Notes: generated by a model from the sequence alone, not told the origin. Shown: positions 16,542 to 25,064, counted from the stretch's first letter. The stretch is DNA of 64,000 nt from Salinispira pacifica (GCF_000507245.1 NC_023035.1:1837501-1901500), one strand, 5' to 3'. Numbers and translations are program-made.

Positions 16542-17648
16542 ATGGCCACCGCTGCAGGCGGTTTGCCGCCGAACAATCAGTTTTCTCAAACAGTATTTAC
16601 TGTTACGGCCAGGATATCTCCTGGCCTTTTTCGTTTAAATCTGGACGGGAAGGGGATAACCGCCCGTACCGCCCTGGATCTTACCCCGGGCAAACAGTAT
16701 GAGGGAAAAATCAGGCAGATCGGTCCTGAAACTGTTCTCCAGATTCAGCGAACATCTTCCGATGCCTCGGGAGTTCCCCATCTTATTCAGCAGTACCGTG
16801 AACAGGCGGGGGTTCCGGACGATATGCTCAGCCGTCTTATTCTCGGACAAATGGTACAACAGCAGCGTCCCTTCCAGGCAGGAGCTTTCAGGCAACTGTA
16901 TCTGCAACTCCAGTGGCTGTACCCTCAACTGGCTCGGCCGAATGAGCAGCGGGCAGAACATCCCTCTTCACCCGTACCCTCAACAAAGCTGCTTGAAGCA
17001 GCCAGGTTTTTAAGCATTCTTCAGGACAAGGGCCTCAGCTTCAGCGATGATCAGCTGCGGCTTTTTCTTCGGGGAATGGGAGTGTTGCCCGGGACCGTGA
17101 AAGATGCGGGTGCCGGCGGGGACAGGTTCCTCCATAACTCCGGGGGCGGAACCGATGATCATGCAGGTGAAGAGCATTCCGGGAGCAATTCCCATCAAAG
17201 ACGCAACCCCGGTGATGAAGGAAATAAACGGCATAAGAACCGTCAAGAAGAGCTGTGGTCCCTGATTCAGCGTTTCAATGCAGCCGCTGCGGCTGATTCC
17301 GGAAGCAGTTCGGGGGCGAAGAAAAATGCATCCTGGATCCTTGTTCCCCTGGCACATCGGGAAAGTCCTGAACAGCAGGGATTCCTGCGATATAATTCTG
17401 CGGATGAAGAGGAGGCCGTGAGCGTACGGGTGGGGGAATGGTTTTTCGCATGGTATGAAAAAGATCGGGGCGTGATGTATTATCAGGCTCCCCGAAATTC
17501 TGCATCTTCTGTTAAGAGTCAATTGAAAAAAATCCTCAAAGGATTTACCTTTAATGAGGTGATGGAATTATCAGAGCTTATGGATTCTGACGGTTTTTCA
17601 CTCAGCAGCGGAACGGATAATATTCTGATCCGAAACGACCAAGGATAG
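16542..17648 (+). CDS. Possible flagellar FliK-like (YlqG-like) protein
   Basis: A 368-residue protein I cannot place firmly. The N-terminal 60 residues are beta-rich, followed by a Gln/Leu-rich helical region (QQYREQAGVP to LARPNE), a glycine/histidine-rich disordered linker (about 185-235) and a C-terminal domain (about 265-360) with SWILVPLAHRE and RVGEWFFAWYE. The context speaks: it sits between rplS and an FlhB C-terminal paralogue, exactly where Bacillus has ylqG, often annotated as a hook-length-control-like protein. A FliK-type role is inference. ATG preceded by a GGGGGA site. Confidence 0.55.
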   Translation: MATAAGGLPPNNQFSQTVFTVTARISPGLFRLNLDGKGITARTALDLTPGKQYEGKIRQIGPETVLQIQRTSSDASGVPHLIQQYREQAGVPDDMLSRLILGQMVQQQRPFQAGAFRQLYLQLQWLYPQLARPNEQRAEHPSSPVPSTKLLEAARFLSILQDKGLSFSDDQLRLFLRGMGVLPGTVKDAGAGGDRFLHNSGGGTDDHAGEEHSGSNSHQRRNPGDEGNKRHKNRQEELWSLIQRFNAAAAADSGSSSGAKKNASWILVPLAHRESPEQQGFLRYNSADEEEAVSVRVGEWFFAWYEKDRGVMYYQAPRNSASSVKSQLKKILKGFTFNEVMELSELMDSDGFSLSSGTDNILIRNDQG

Positions 17649-17679
17649 CGCAAATTCAGTTTCAGGGGGATCTGGTAGC

Positions 17680-17982
17680 ATGTATCATGATTTGCGGCCC
17701 CTACCCGGAAAATCTCCGGAATCTGCGGAGAAACGCCAGGCAGTGGCTCTCTACTACCGCAGGGATTTACCCGCTCCTCTGATTCTTGCCCGGGGAACCG
17801 GCTTTCTTGCAGAACAAATCCTGGCCTCAGCTGAAATGGCTGAGGTGCCGATAATTAAAGACAGAACCGCTTCCGGAATGCTCATACAGCTGGATGTCGG
17901 GCAGATCATACCGGAGAGTTGTTATGAAATTGCAGCTGAATTATTTCGGTTTGTGCAAAATATAGAAACAAAGGGTCATTGA
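17680..17982 (+). CDS. FlhB C-terminal-domain paralogue (YlqH/FhlB-like)
   Basis: A 100-residue protein resembling only the cytoplasmic domain of the export-switch protein FlhB: KRQAVALYYRRDLPAPLILARG, and AEMAEVPIIKDRTASGMLIQLDVGQIIP match the FlhB region after its NPTH cleavage site (the normal AxY..D..APxVxAKG...A...xVPI.ED..LA..L). It lacks the membrane part and the NPTH motif. Such stand-alone domains can partly replace FlhB-C in flagellar export. Overlaps the next gene at ATGA. Confidence 0.8.
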   Translation: MYHDLRPLPGKSPESAEKRQAVALYYRRDLPAPLILARGTGFLAEQILASAEMAEVPIIKDRTASGMLIQLDVGQIIPESCYEIAAELFRFVQNIETKGH

Positions 17983-19124
17983 TGAAGGAAATTTCCGTAG
18001 ATAGTCTTGAAGCCGGCATGAAGTTTACTGAACCGCTCTATATGGATGCTGATAATATCATTGTTCCGGGTAAAGTTCCGCTTAAGGAAAAAGACATTCA
18101 GCGGCTGAAGCGCTGGAAAATCAATGTTGTTCAGACAGAGGGCGAGATCATCAGTGAGGAAGAGGATGAACCCAAAGGTTTCCAGGGAATGATCCAGATG
18201 GCCTTTACGTCTCCCTCACAAAAAGAGGTGACAAAGTATTATTCCCGTTATACTCAAAAATACGCCGAGTTCATGAACGATATCGAGGCCCGCACACCTC
18301 CCGACAGCATTGATATTAAGGATCTTATTGATAAGATCATGGAACTTCTTCATGAACATAAAGAAGATGTAATTCAGTACATTCTCTACGGCAAACAGGG
18401 AGAGTCAAATTCTGCGGAAAATGCGGTAAATGCCACGATTTTATCAATCCTGATAGGACAGGAGATGAACCTGGTATCCCATAAAATCCACCAGCTTGCG
18501 GCCAGTGCCCTGCTGAGAGATTGCGGAATGCTGCGAATACCCGATGAGATCAGGAATAAAAAGGGAAAGCTCAGCAGCGATGAGCTTCAGCAGATCCGCA
18601 CTCATCCTGTTCATTCCTACCGCATCATAACCAAGGAAATCGGGTTCTCCGAAGATGTGGGTATTCCCGCCATGCAGCATCAGGAACGCTGGGACGGTCA
18701 CGGCTATCCGAAGAATCTCAAAGGAAATGCCATCTCCCTCCATGCCAGGATCATTTCCGTGGCAGATGCCTTCGAAGCCATGGTGAGCGAAAGACCCCAC
18801 AGAAACGCAATGATCGGGTACACCGCCATGCGCACCATTCTCAGTGATAACGGTCGGCGATTCGATCCGGATATTCTGAAAATATTCATCCGCACCCTGG
18901 GCATATACCCGATAGGCTCAATTGTCCTGTTGAACAATTCCTGCATAGGAAGAGTGGTTAAGCATAAGCCGGATGCCCCCCTTCGCCCCCGAATCAAGGT
19001 GATGATCGATGAAGAGGGAACCACCCACTTTCAGGATGACGGTGAAATTATCGATCTTGCCGAATCCACCAAAATATTCATTGCCAAGGCGGTTGATCCC
19101 AAGACGGTGCAGGAAAAAAGCTGA
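17982..19124 (+). CDS. HD-GYP domain protein with a degenerate HD motif
   Basis: 380 residues. The N-terminus (about 1-60) is the short DUF3391-like domain often found before HD-GYP. The HD-GYP core runs from about 140 to 310: the GYP half is intact (MQHQERWDGHGYP, then HARIISVADAFEAM), but the metal-binding HD pair reads LLRDCGM, with Arg instead of His. Normal members hydrolyse c-di-GMP; this one may be inactive or use another ligand set. It starts in overlap (ATGA) with the FlhB-like gene, suggesting a link with motility. Confidence 0.85.
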   Translation: MKEISVDSLEAGMKFTEPLYMDADNIIVPGKVPLKEKDIQRLKRWKINVVQTEGEIISEEEDEPKGFQGMIQMAFTSPSQKEVTKYYSRYTQKYAEFMNDIEARTPPDSIDIKDLIDKIMELLHEHKEDVIQYILYGKQGESNSAENAVNATILSILIGQEMNLVSHKIHQLAASALLRDCGMLRIPDEIRNKKGKLSSDELQQIRTHPVHSYRIITKEIGFSEDVGIPAMQHQERWDGHGYPKNLKGNAISLHARIISVADAFEAMVSERPHRNAMIGYTAMRTILSDNGRRFDPDILKIFIRTLGIYPIGSIVLLNNSCIGRVVKHKPDAPLRPRIKVMIDEEGTTHFQDDGEIIDLAESTKIFIAKAVDPKTVQEKS

Positions 19125-19178
19125 CTCACCCTGTGCAGCGGCAATCAGCTTCTCTTTTTTTCCGGTATTACACTATGA

Positions 19179-19550
19179 ATGGGTGTTCTCAGGACGCAAG
19201 TTAGATCTACAGCCGCTATAGGTATTCTCGGTGAGCGTATGTGCGCAGAATTTCTTATTGGCCGTGGCTGGAAAATTCTTGAAAGAAACATCAACTCTCC
19301 ATGGGGGGAGGTCGATATTATATGTGAGAGGCAAGGATGCCTCTGGGCGGTTGAAGTCAAAACCCGATGGTGTTTTGATGACCACTGGATGCCTGGAATC
19401 GTAAGCTGCGGTCAGCTGCGGCGTATACAACGAAGTCTTGAATGGTATGCAAGGGAGTGCAGATCCTCAGACTTTTCTCAACTTCAGGTGTGTCTGGCGC
19501 TTATCATTATATCCAAGGGAAAAATCCAATTCTTTTCAACTGCTCCTTAA
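19179..19550 (+). CDS. YraN/UPF0102 family nuclease-like protein
   Basis: 123 residues with the UPF0102 pattern: GILGERMCAEFLIGRGWKIL, then the PD-(D/E)XK-like core WGEVDIICERQGCLWAVEVKTR. The family is predicted to be a Holliday-junction-resolvase-like endonuclease; its role remains little known. In many genomes it lies near rplS and rnhB, as here. A T-run upstream (19155-19160) may be a weak terminator of the HD-GYP gene. Confidence 0.88.
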   Translation: MGVLRTQVRSTAAIGILGERMCAEFLIGRGWKILERNINSPWGEVDIICERQGCLWAVEVKTRWCFDDHWMPGIVSCGQLRRIQRSLEWYARECRSSDFSQLQVCLALIIISKGKIQFFSTAP

Positions 19551-19564
19551 GGAATAGGAAGATC

Positions 19565-19729
19565 ATGGAAGATCGAATTGTCTTTAAGGACCGGGATGTA
19601 CGGCTGGAAATTCTCAAAGAGAAAATCCGGGATCCAATGTATCTCCAGTATGCGGTGCAGAAAATTGCGGGAAATCTCACCGAAGAATACTACAGTCGTA
19701 CTCAGCAGAATGAGACCCAGTCCAAATAA
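19565..19729 (+). CDS. Small conserved-looking 54-residue protein
   Basis: A 54-residue, highly charged helical product (MEDRIVFKDRDVRLEILKEK at its N-terminus) with no membrane segment. The ATG follows GGAATAGGAAG-type ribosome site and lies 12 bases after the yraN stop, so it is probably the last gene of the operon. Function unknown; coding is supported by context and composition only. Confidence 0.6.
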   Translation: MEDRIVFKDRDVRLEILKEKIRDPMYLQYAVQKIAGNLTEEYYSRTQQNETQSK

Positions 19730-19736
19730 TACCCCT

Positions 19737-19752
19737 ATGCCCATGGGGGCAT
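19737..19752. terminator. Short hairpin between converging genes
   Basis: ATGCCC, four-base loop, GGGCAT, filling the 24-base gap between the converging genes. No T-tract on either side, so terminator function is weakly supported. Confidence 0.35.
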
Positions 19753-19753
19753 G

Positions 19754-20566
19754 TTAAAATCGTTTTTGAATCTCAATACCGGCGATCAGTTCAGCCAGCG
19801 ATAAGGCTGCATATTTCTGTCGTCGGCTGGTTCCTCTTTCCATTACCCCGAGTATCTGCTCGAATAATTCCTCGCTCTTCATGGACCAGGTTCTCTCATG
19901 CATTGAACGTACGGCAGCAAGAATACTGTCGATCAGGGCTCCGTCACGATGGCGCAGAAGGGCGCTTCGTAGATGCCGGGTGAAGTATTCGCTTCGCAGT
20001 TCATTAAACGGCGGGGCGATTTCTTCATATACCCTGAACAGCTGCCTCAGCACTGCGGGATCTTGCTCCATTTCGAGAATGTCGTCTGCGGCGCTGAGGC
20101 TGTATTCGCCTCCGATAAACTCAAGAATTTGAACCGCCTGGCTGCGCTGTTGCACGTCTGCTCCATGGGCTGTGGAACCTGCTGAGACCCGGCTGAAGGG
20201 GCTGAGAGCGATCCGTTTTATCAGCGAGATACTTATCCTGTCGCCGGCGCTGATAAAGCCTTCTGAGGCCTGTTCGGCAAGATAGTTCAGGGCCTGTTCA
20301 TACATGGGGGCATTATTCCGGGAAATGTCTGTGGCAGCATCCAGCCACATCACCTCTTCACGGGACAACTGGGGAACCTCCAGGGGAATCCATTGAATAT
20401 TCTCCACCTGAGCGTGGAGGCCAACTGCTGATGCCAACAGGAGTAACGTGACCATAGGCCTGAGAAAAAGGCTGAAAGTATGGCGTTGCCGGAATGACCG
20501 ACATGCAGGGGAGGGTGCCTGGTTGGAACGTCTTGACGGCTGCCGCCGGATGAGGATTTTCCGCAT
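19754..20566 (-). CDS. Exported helical-repeat protein, unknown function
   Basis: A 270-residue protein with an unusually long basic N-terminus (36 residues rich in Arg, Ser, Pro) before a hydrophobic segment ending SAVGLHAQ, a plausible signal peptidase site near residue 53. An in-frame ATG at 20455 would give a normal-sized signal peptide and may be the true start. The mature part is alpha-helical, with HEAT-like repeats (FRVYEEIAPPFNELRSEYF and similar). No family recognised. Divergent from coaD. Confidence 0.65.
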   Translation of the reverse strand: MRKILIRRQPSRRSNQAPSPACRSFRQRHTFSLFLRPMVTLLLLASAVGLHAQVENIQWIPLEVPQLSREEVMWLDAATDISRNNAPMYEQALNYLAEQASEGFISAGDRISISLIKRIALSPFSRVSAGSTAHGADVQQRSQAVQILEFIGGEYSLSAADDILEMEQDPAVLRQLFRVYEEIAPPFNELRSEYFTRHLRSALLRHRDGALIDSILAAVRSMHERTWSMKSEELFEQILGVMERGTSRRQKYAALSLAELIAGIEIQKRF

Positions 20567-20597
20567 TATGTGTAAATAGTACTATGCAAACATTTTC

Positions 20598-20626
20598 TTG
20601 ACCATAGTGGCCTTTGAACCTATGAT
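20598..20626 (+). promoter_or_regulatory. Sigma70-type promoter of coaD, start site at the ATG
   Basis: TTGACC (5/6), 17 bases, TATGAT (5/6). The predicted start site is 20632-20634, one to three bases before the coaD ATG at 20635. Confidence 0.7.
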
Positions 20627-20634
20627 TAGCGGGT

Positions 20635-21114
20635 ATGAAAAAGGCGCTATTCCCCGGGTCATTCGATCCGCCGACACATGGACATCTGAACATTATTCAC
20701 AGGGCCATGGAAGTATTTGACGAAATTCATGTGGTTATTGCGGTGAATCCTCAAAAAAACTATGCCTTCACCGCTGAAGAGCGATTCGAGATGATTAAAA
20801 CCCTCACCGAAGATTTCGAAAACGTATACGTTCATTTGTGGGACAGACTGATCGTGGACTTTGCTGACAAAATCGGGGCAAAGGTGCTGCTCAGGGGGGT
20901 ACGGGCCCTGGCGGATTTTAATTATGAGTTTGAACTGTCCATGATGAATAAGGGCTTGAATTCCCGGGTTGAGACGCTGTTCATGCCCACCGACCCCCAG
21001 TATTTTGTCCTTCGCTCATCGGCAATCCGCGAACTTGTGAGACTGGGGGGCGATATTACCTCCATGGTTCCAGGACCCATCATCAACCAGGTTACCGAAC
21101 GTTTCTCAGGATAA
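20635..21114 (+). CDS. coaD: Phosphopantetheine adenylyltransferase
   Basis: 159 residues, the family's length. The nucleotidyl-transferase signature GSFDPPTHGHLNII lies at residues 8-21, with RGVRALADFNYE and the C-terminal ISSTxVRE-equivalent RSSAIRELVRLGGD. It makes dephospho-CoA from phosphopantetheine and ATP, the fourth step of CoA synthesis. No Shine-Dalgarno sequence precedes the ATG, and the promoter suggests a leaderless transcript. It stands alone, about 150 bases before rpmF. Confidence 0.96.
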   Translation: MKKALFPGSFDPPTHGHLNIIHRAMEVFDEIHVVIAVNPQKNYAFTAEERFEMIKTLTEDFENVYVHLWDRLIVDFADKIGAKVLLRGVRALADFNYEFELSMMNKGLNSRVETLFMPTDPQYFVLRSSAIRELVRLGGDITSMVPGPIINQVTERFSG

Positions 21115-21180
21115 AATTCCTGAATCTAATTCGATTATTTGCTGTTTTTGTATTTACATGATGCCCCTTTTCAGGGTAAA

Positions 21181-21195
21181 TTGAACATCGTTCAA
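21181..21195. promoter_or_regulatory. Perfect 15-base palindrome before the rpmF promoter
   Basis: TTGAAC-ATC-GTTCAA, six bases upstream of the -35 box at 21202. Position and symmetry suit an operator; regulator unknown. Confidence 0.6.
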
Positions 21196-21201
21196 GTTAG
21201 C

Positions 21202-21230
21202 TTGACAAAAGGTACGCCATCATGTAAGTT
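21202..21230 (+). promoter_or_regulatory. Candidate sigma70 promoter of rpmF-acpP-rnc
   Basis: TTGACA (6/6), 17 bases, TAAGTT (3/6, weak). Predicted start near 21237, about 29 bases before the rpmF ATG. Confidence 0.5.
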
Positions 21231-21265
21231 CTCATGAATTAAATAATAAGTGAGGATGAGTTACT

Positions 21266-21454
21266 ATGGCTGTACCCAAGAAACGGGCATCAAAGGCCAG
21301 GACACGCAGGCATCATTCAATCAACCGGAAGCTTACGGTTGCGAATCTCGTTGAATGCGATAACTGCGGCGCCAAAAAGATGCCTCATCGTGTATGTCCT
21401 AAATGCGGTTTTTACCGAGGCAAACAAGTTATTGAACCGGATACACTTTCCTAA
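21266..21454 (+). CDS. rpmF: 50S ribosomal protein L32
   Basis: 62 residues: [18 protein letters not shown] at the start and a Cys4 zinc ribbon ([23 protein letters not shown] split as CxxC...CxxC). A GTGAGGATGAG site precedes the ATG. In many bacteria rpmF leads into the fatty acid genes; here it is followed by acpP and rnc. Confidence 0.97.
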   Translation: MAVPKKRASKARTRRHHSINRKLTVANLVECDNCGAKKMPHRVCPKCGFYRGKQVIEPDTLS

Positions 21455-21548
21455 ACCGTGAATCCGGTTACAAGATTGCGCTGACCCCCGGAAATCATTC
21501 TGATTCGCCGGGGCCGGCATGATCAAAGCAACTATTATGGAGGGTTCC

Positions 21549-21788
21549 ATGGACGAACTGTTCGAGAAGATGAAAAAACTCATTGCGGATAAGCTGGAAG
21601 TAGAAGAAAGCAAGATTACACCAGAATCTTCCTTTCGGCAGGATCTTGGTGCTGACAGTCTCGATACATACGAGCTGGTATACGCCATCGAAGAAGAGAT
21701 GGGAATTACCATCCCCGATGAGAAAGCAAACGAATTCGAAACCGTAAAAGACGCTCTTGATTTTATCCAGTCACAGCAGAATGGCTGA
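21549..21788 (+). CDS. acpP: Acyl carrier protein
   Basis: 79 residues. The serine for 4'-phosphopantetheine attachment is in GADSLDTYELVYAIEEE (residue about 37); the rest is an acidic four-helix protein. I chose ATG 21549 because GGAGGG lies seven bases before it; an upstream in-frame ATG at 21519 adds ten atypical residues. It carries acyl chains in fatty acid synthesis. Two bases separate it from rnc. Confidence 0.96.
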   Translation: MDELFEKMKKLIADKLEVEESKITPESSFRQDLGADSLDTYELVYAIEEEMGITIPDEKANEFETVKDALDFIQSQQNG

Positions 21789-21790
21789 GA

Positions 21791-22540
21791 GTGATCTTTC
21801 CCAAAGACGGTGAGGCTCAGCGGGCTCCGCTGATTTCGCCGGAACGGAAAAAAGAACTGCAGCTGTTTGAAAAACATGCTGGAACAAGGTTCAGGAGACA
21901 AGATCTTCTGAACCTTGCTTTTTCTCACCGCTCCTACGCGAATGAAAGCCGGTCCGATGTTGCCAATAACGAGAAGCTCGAATTCCTTGGGGATTCGGTT
22001 CTCGGGCTTGTCGTAGCTGAATATCTTTATCAGCTGCTGCCTGAAGAGGAAGAGGGGCGGCTGGCAAAGATAAAATCCTTTGTGGTTTCAGAAGACAGCC
22101 TGGCGGATATCGCACGGTATCTGAAGATCGATAATTTTATTCTAATCGGAAAAGGCGAGGAATACTCCGGCGGGCGCTCCAAGAAAGCGATCCTGGCGGA
22201 TGCTCTGGAAGCCGTTATCGGCGCGCTTTTTCTTGATTCAGGGTTTAAATCAGCCAAGAAGTTTATTCTCAAGTACTTTGTTCCCGAGATTAACAAGGTT
22301 CTGGAAAATAAACATCGCAAGGATTATAAAACCCTTCTTCAGGAATATCTGCAGAAACACCATAAAGTGTACCCCAGGTATCAGCTGGTGAAAAAGACAG
22401 GCCCCGACCATGCAAAGGTATTCTGGATGGAAGTCCAGGTTCTGGAGGAAAATTTCGGCCCCGGAAAGGGCAGGAACAAAAAGGAAGCCGAACAAAAGGC
22501 TGCAGAACTTGCGTACAGACATTTTCATCCGGATACCTGA
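21791..22540 (+). CDS. rnc: Ribonuclease III
   Basis: 249 residues. The catalytic signature NEKLEFLGDSVLGLV lies at about 58-72, the second acidic site at about ADALEAVIGALFLD, and the C-terminal dsRNA-binding domain at about 170-245 (KTLLQEYLQKH, then KKEAEQKAAELAY). It processes rRNA precursors and other double-stranded RNA. It starts with GTG within two bases of the acpP stop, so translation is coupled. Confidence 0.96.
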   Translation: MIFPKDGEAQRAPLISPERKKELQLFEKHAGTRFRRQDLLNLAFSHRSYANESRSDVANNEKLEFLGDSVLGLVVAEYLYQLLPEEEEGRLAKIKSFVVSEDSLADIARYLKIDNFILIGKGEEYSGGRSKKAILADALEAVIGALFLDSGFKSAKKFILKYFVPEINKVLENKHRKDYKTLLQEYLQKHHKVYPRYQLVKKTGPDHAKVFWMEVQVLEENFGPGKGRNKKEAEQKAAELAYRHFHPDT

Positions 22541-22584
22541 TTCCTCATTATCTCTCAAAAAGTGACTGGATACGGGCGTTGTTT

Positions 22585-22630
22585 CAACGGAACTCTGCAT
22601 GCATTACCCATGCATCTGAGGGTTCCGTTG
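22585..22630. terminator. Inverted repeat between converging rnc and cca
   Basis: CAACGGAAC and GGTTCCGTTG flank an inner GCATGCA/TGCAT stem. No T-tract follows, so it is a probable transcription barrier or structured 3' end rather than a classical terminator. Confidence 0.5.
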
Positions 22631-22641
22631 ATTCCCATTGT

Positions 22642-24050
22642 TCAGGTATCTTCCTTCAGAGGCAGGATTCTCTCCCTGTAGTAGTTCGATGCCAGAGTAA
22701 GCAGTTTCTTCCGGGAATTCATGGATGGGTCATCAAGTACCGCCTCCAGTAAAAACAGCAAAACCTTTTTCATCTCTCTGGATTTCGGGATTCCCGCATC
22801 TTCGTGAAGTATATTCCCGTTGATGTCCAGATCACCGATGGTAAGGGCGGACTGTTGCTGCAGCAGCCTTCCCACTCTGTCCCGCAGTTCATTCAGCCAG
22901 GGTATTACCGGAGCCTGAAGGGGATTCCCGTTCTGTTGCTGGTCATGGAAGGGACCCGTTTTGCCGGCAATATCGGAATTTTTCAAATCAAGCAGATCAA
23001 GAATATCATCACGGCCAACCCGGCTGACAAAACGTCTCACGGCTTTATCTGAATCCTTCCCGCGGACCTGAAACATGTGATGCATTATCAGGTGATGCAC
23101 CTTCTTTTCGAATGCTCTGGGGTATTTCAGTCTGTTGCAGATTTCGCTGGCCATCTGTGCAGAGTGCTTCTCATGAGCAGGATAGCTGATTTCGCCGTCG
23201 GCTGATTCACTGCGGGTTTCCGTCTTTCCGATATCGTGGAGGAGGGCAGCAAGGCGAACTTCAAGGCTGTGGAGGGGGGCATAATCGCAGCAGCAGAGCA
23301 GGTGGTCAAAAAGATCCCGGTTTTCGGGCATGCTGTCCTGGGAAAATCCCCGGCAGCTGTGCAGTTCCGGGAGAAAGAGTTGAAGTACTCCCAGATCATC
23401 GGCAATCGCCAGTCCCCTGCTGGGTCTTGGTGAAAAGAGGATTTTGTTGAACTCGTCCCGGATCCGTTCCACAGAAACCTGCTTCATGAATTCAAGGCGG
23501 GAACGCATCCCTCATAGGTCACCTGTTCAATGCTGAAGTTCAACCCGGAGGCGAAACGAATTCCGCGAATTATCCGCAAGCCGTCTTCAGAAAATCTGAG
23601 AAGAGGATCACCCACGGTTCTGATAATCCCGCTTTTCAGGTCCTTTTTCCCCCCGTGGGGGTCCAGAAGCTGATGGGTCTGGAGGTTATAGGCCATGGCA
23701 TTGATGGTAAAATCTCTTCGTTTCAGATCCTCATGGATATTTCCCGTATATTCCACACTGTCAGGTCTTCGGGCGTCGCTGTAGCTTCCGTCAATACGGT
23801 ATGTTGTTACTTCATAGCTCTCACCCTTGAAACGAATGGTTACCGTTCCATGCTGAATTCCTGTGGGAATTACATGATGAAACAATTTCATGATTTCCTG
23901 GGGCTGAGCGTCGCTGGCAAGATCCCAATCCATGGGCGGACGGCCGAGAACAATATTTCTTACTGCTCCGCCCACCAGATATAACTCATGCCCTGCGGCC
24001 CGGAATATCCGTTCAATGCTGTATAGATTTTTCGGTATAAACGTTTTCAC
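22642..24050 (-). pseudogene. cca: CCA-adding tRNA nucleotidyltransferase, broken by a frameshift near 23506-23512
   Basis: Two overlapping frames together make one class II CCA-adding enzyme. The upstream frame (stop at 23484) holds the nucleotidyltransferase head: YLVGGAVRNIVLG, the DWDLASDA metal site, RRDFTINAMAYN and the GLRIIRGIRFASGLNF helix. Its last residues (TYEG, then unrelated) lose the family pattern exactly where the other frame begins MRSRLEFMKQVSVERIRDE, then continues to an HD domain (LLHDIGKTE, about 23200) and C-terminus at 22642. Adding one base in GAGGGATG restores one frame. The GTG at 24050 is the likely start since the upstream ATG (24083) lies in the flaB terminator. 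Real mutation, recoding or base-call error are all possible. Confidence 0.8.
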
Positions 24051-24065
24051 GATAGGAATAATACA

Positions 24066-24102
24066 TAAAAAAACCGGTCCCATAAAGCCGGGGACCGGTT
24101 TT
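24066..24102 (-). terminator. Strong rho-independent terminator of flaB
   Basis: On the complement AAAACCGGTCCC, a ten-base loop, GGGACCGGTTTTTTT. It begins about 22 bases after the flaB stop and ends before the cca start. Confidence 0.95.
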
Positions 24103-24124
24103 CCTGAATTCCTTCGGTAGAAAA

Positions 24125-24997
24125 TTACTGAAGGAGCTGGAGAACACTCTGGTTCTTCTGGTTCGCCTGGGCAAGCATGGCCTGTGAGCTCTGGGTAAGA
24201 ATCTGGTTCTTAACAAACTCGACCATTTCACCTGCCATATCCGTATCGCGGATCCGGCTTTCGGCAGCCTGCAGGTTTTCAGCACCGATGGTGATACCCT
24301 GCCGGGCCATTTCAAGACGGTTCTGATACGCACCAAGGTCGGCTCTTTGCTTGTTGACCTTCTTCATCGCGGTATCCACCATTCCGATTACGTTATTTGC
24401 TGCATCGGGGTTGGATATGCTGATGAAGCTTGCGCTGTGGGGCAGACCGGCTGTGCTCTGAAGTCCAAGACCCTGTGCGGTCATGGTACCGATGTACACA
24501 CGTTCACGCTGATCCATGTTGGCGCCGATATGGAACCACATGCTGGCGGTTACGGCGTTCACGCCGGTTTCCTGTGCAAAACGACCGGTAAGGAGGTTCA
24601 TGCCGTTAAACTGAGCATGACTCGCAACCCGGTTGATTTCGTCAACCAGCTGGCTCACCTCAACCTGAATCTGCATACGGTCCTCTGCGCTGTACACACC
24701 GTTGGATGACTGAACAGCCAGTTCACGTACCCGCTGGAGAATATCGCCTGTTTCCTGGAGATATCCTTCTGTGGTCTGGATAAGAGAGATGCCGTCCGCT
24801 GCATTCCGGTCAGCCTGATTCAAACCGCGGATCTGCGCCCGCATTTTTTCAGAAACGGCCAGTCCGGAGGCATCGTCGCCCGCCCGGTTAATGCGTTCAC
24901 CAGAAGAAAGTTTCTCGATATTCTTTTCCATATCGATGTTGTTAAACTTGTTCTGACGATGAGCGAACATAGCACTCATGTTGTGATTGATAATCAT
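24125..24997 (-). CDS. flaB: Flagellin FlaB (periplasmic flagellar core protein)
   Basis: 290 residues, the typical FlaB length. The N-terminal D0/D1 part starts [15 protein letters not shown] and contains [25 protein letters not shown]; the C-terminal part has [20 protein letters not shown] and ends with [13 protein letters not shown]. The middle is short, as in spirochaete FlaB proteins, which lack the D2/D3 domains of external flagella. It forms the core of endoflagella and has no signal peptide, being exported by the flagellar type III system. CGGAGG precedes the ATG. It has its own terminator and a leader with two small hairpins; a GCCGAACA element (complement, about 25087-25094) is only a weak sigma28 -10 match. 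Confidence 0.97.
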   Translation of the reverse strand: MIINHNMSAMFAHRQNKFNNIDMEKNIEKLSSGERINRAGDDASGLAVSEKMRAQIRGLNQADRNAADGISLIQTTEGYLQETGDILQRVRELAVQSSNGVYSAEDRMQIQVEVSQLVDEINRVASHAQFNGMNLLTGRFAQETGVNAVTASMWFHIGANMDQRERVYIGTMTAQGLGLQSTAGLPHSASFISISNPDAANNVIGMVDTAMKKVNKQRADLGAYQNRLEMARQGITIGAENLQAAESRIRDTDMAGEMVEFVKNQILTQSSQAMLAQANQKNQSVLQLLQ

Positions 24998-25024
24998 ACA
25001 ATCCTCCGTGATTGTTGTTTATCA

Positions 25025-25064
25025 CTTCCCCAAAAGGAAGCGTGGAACCGACATCCTTGTCGGT
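25025..25064 (-). promoter_or_regulatory. Two small hairpins in the flaB leader
   Basis: Complement reads ACCGACA-AGGA-TGTCGGT (25064-25047), a perfect 7-bp stem, then CTTCC-TTTTGG-GGAAG (25040-25025). Both lie between the presumed promoter and the flaB ribosome site and may affect mRNA stability or translation. Confidence 0.5.
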
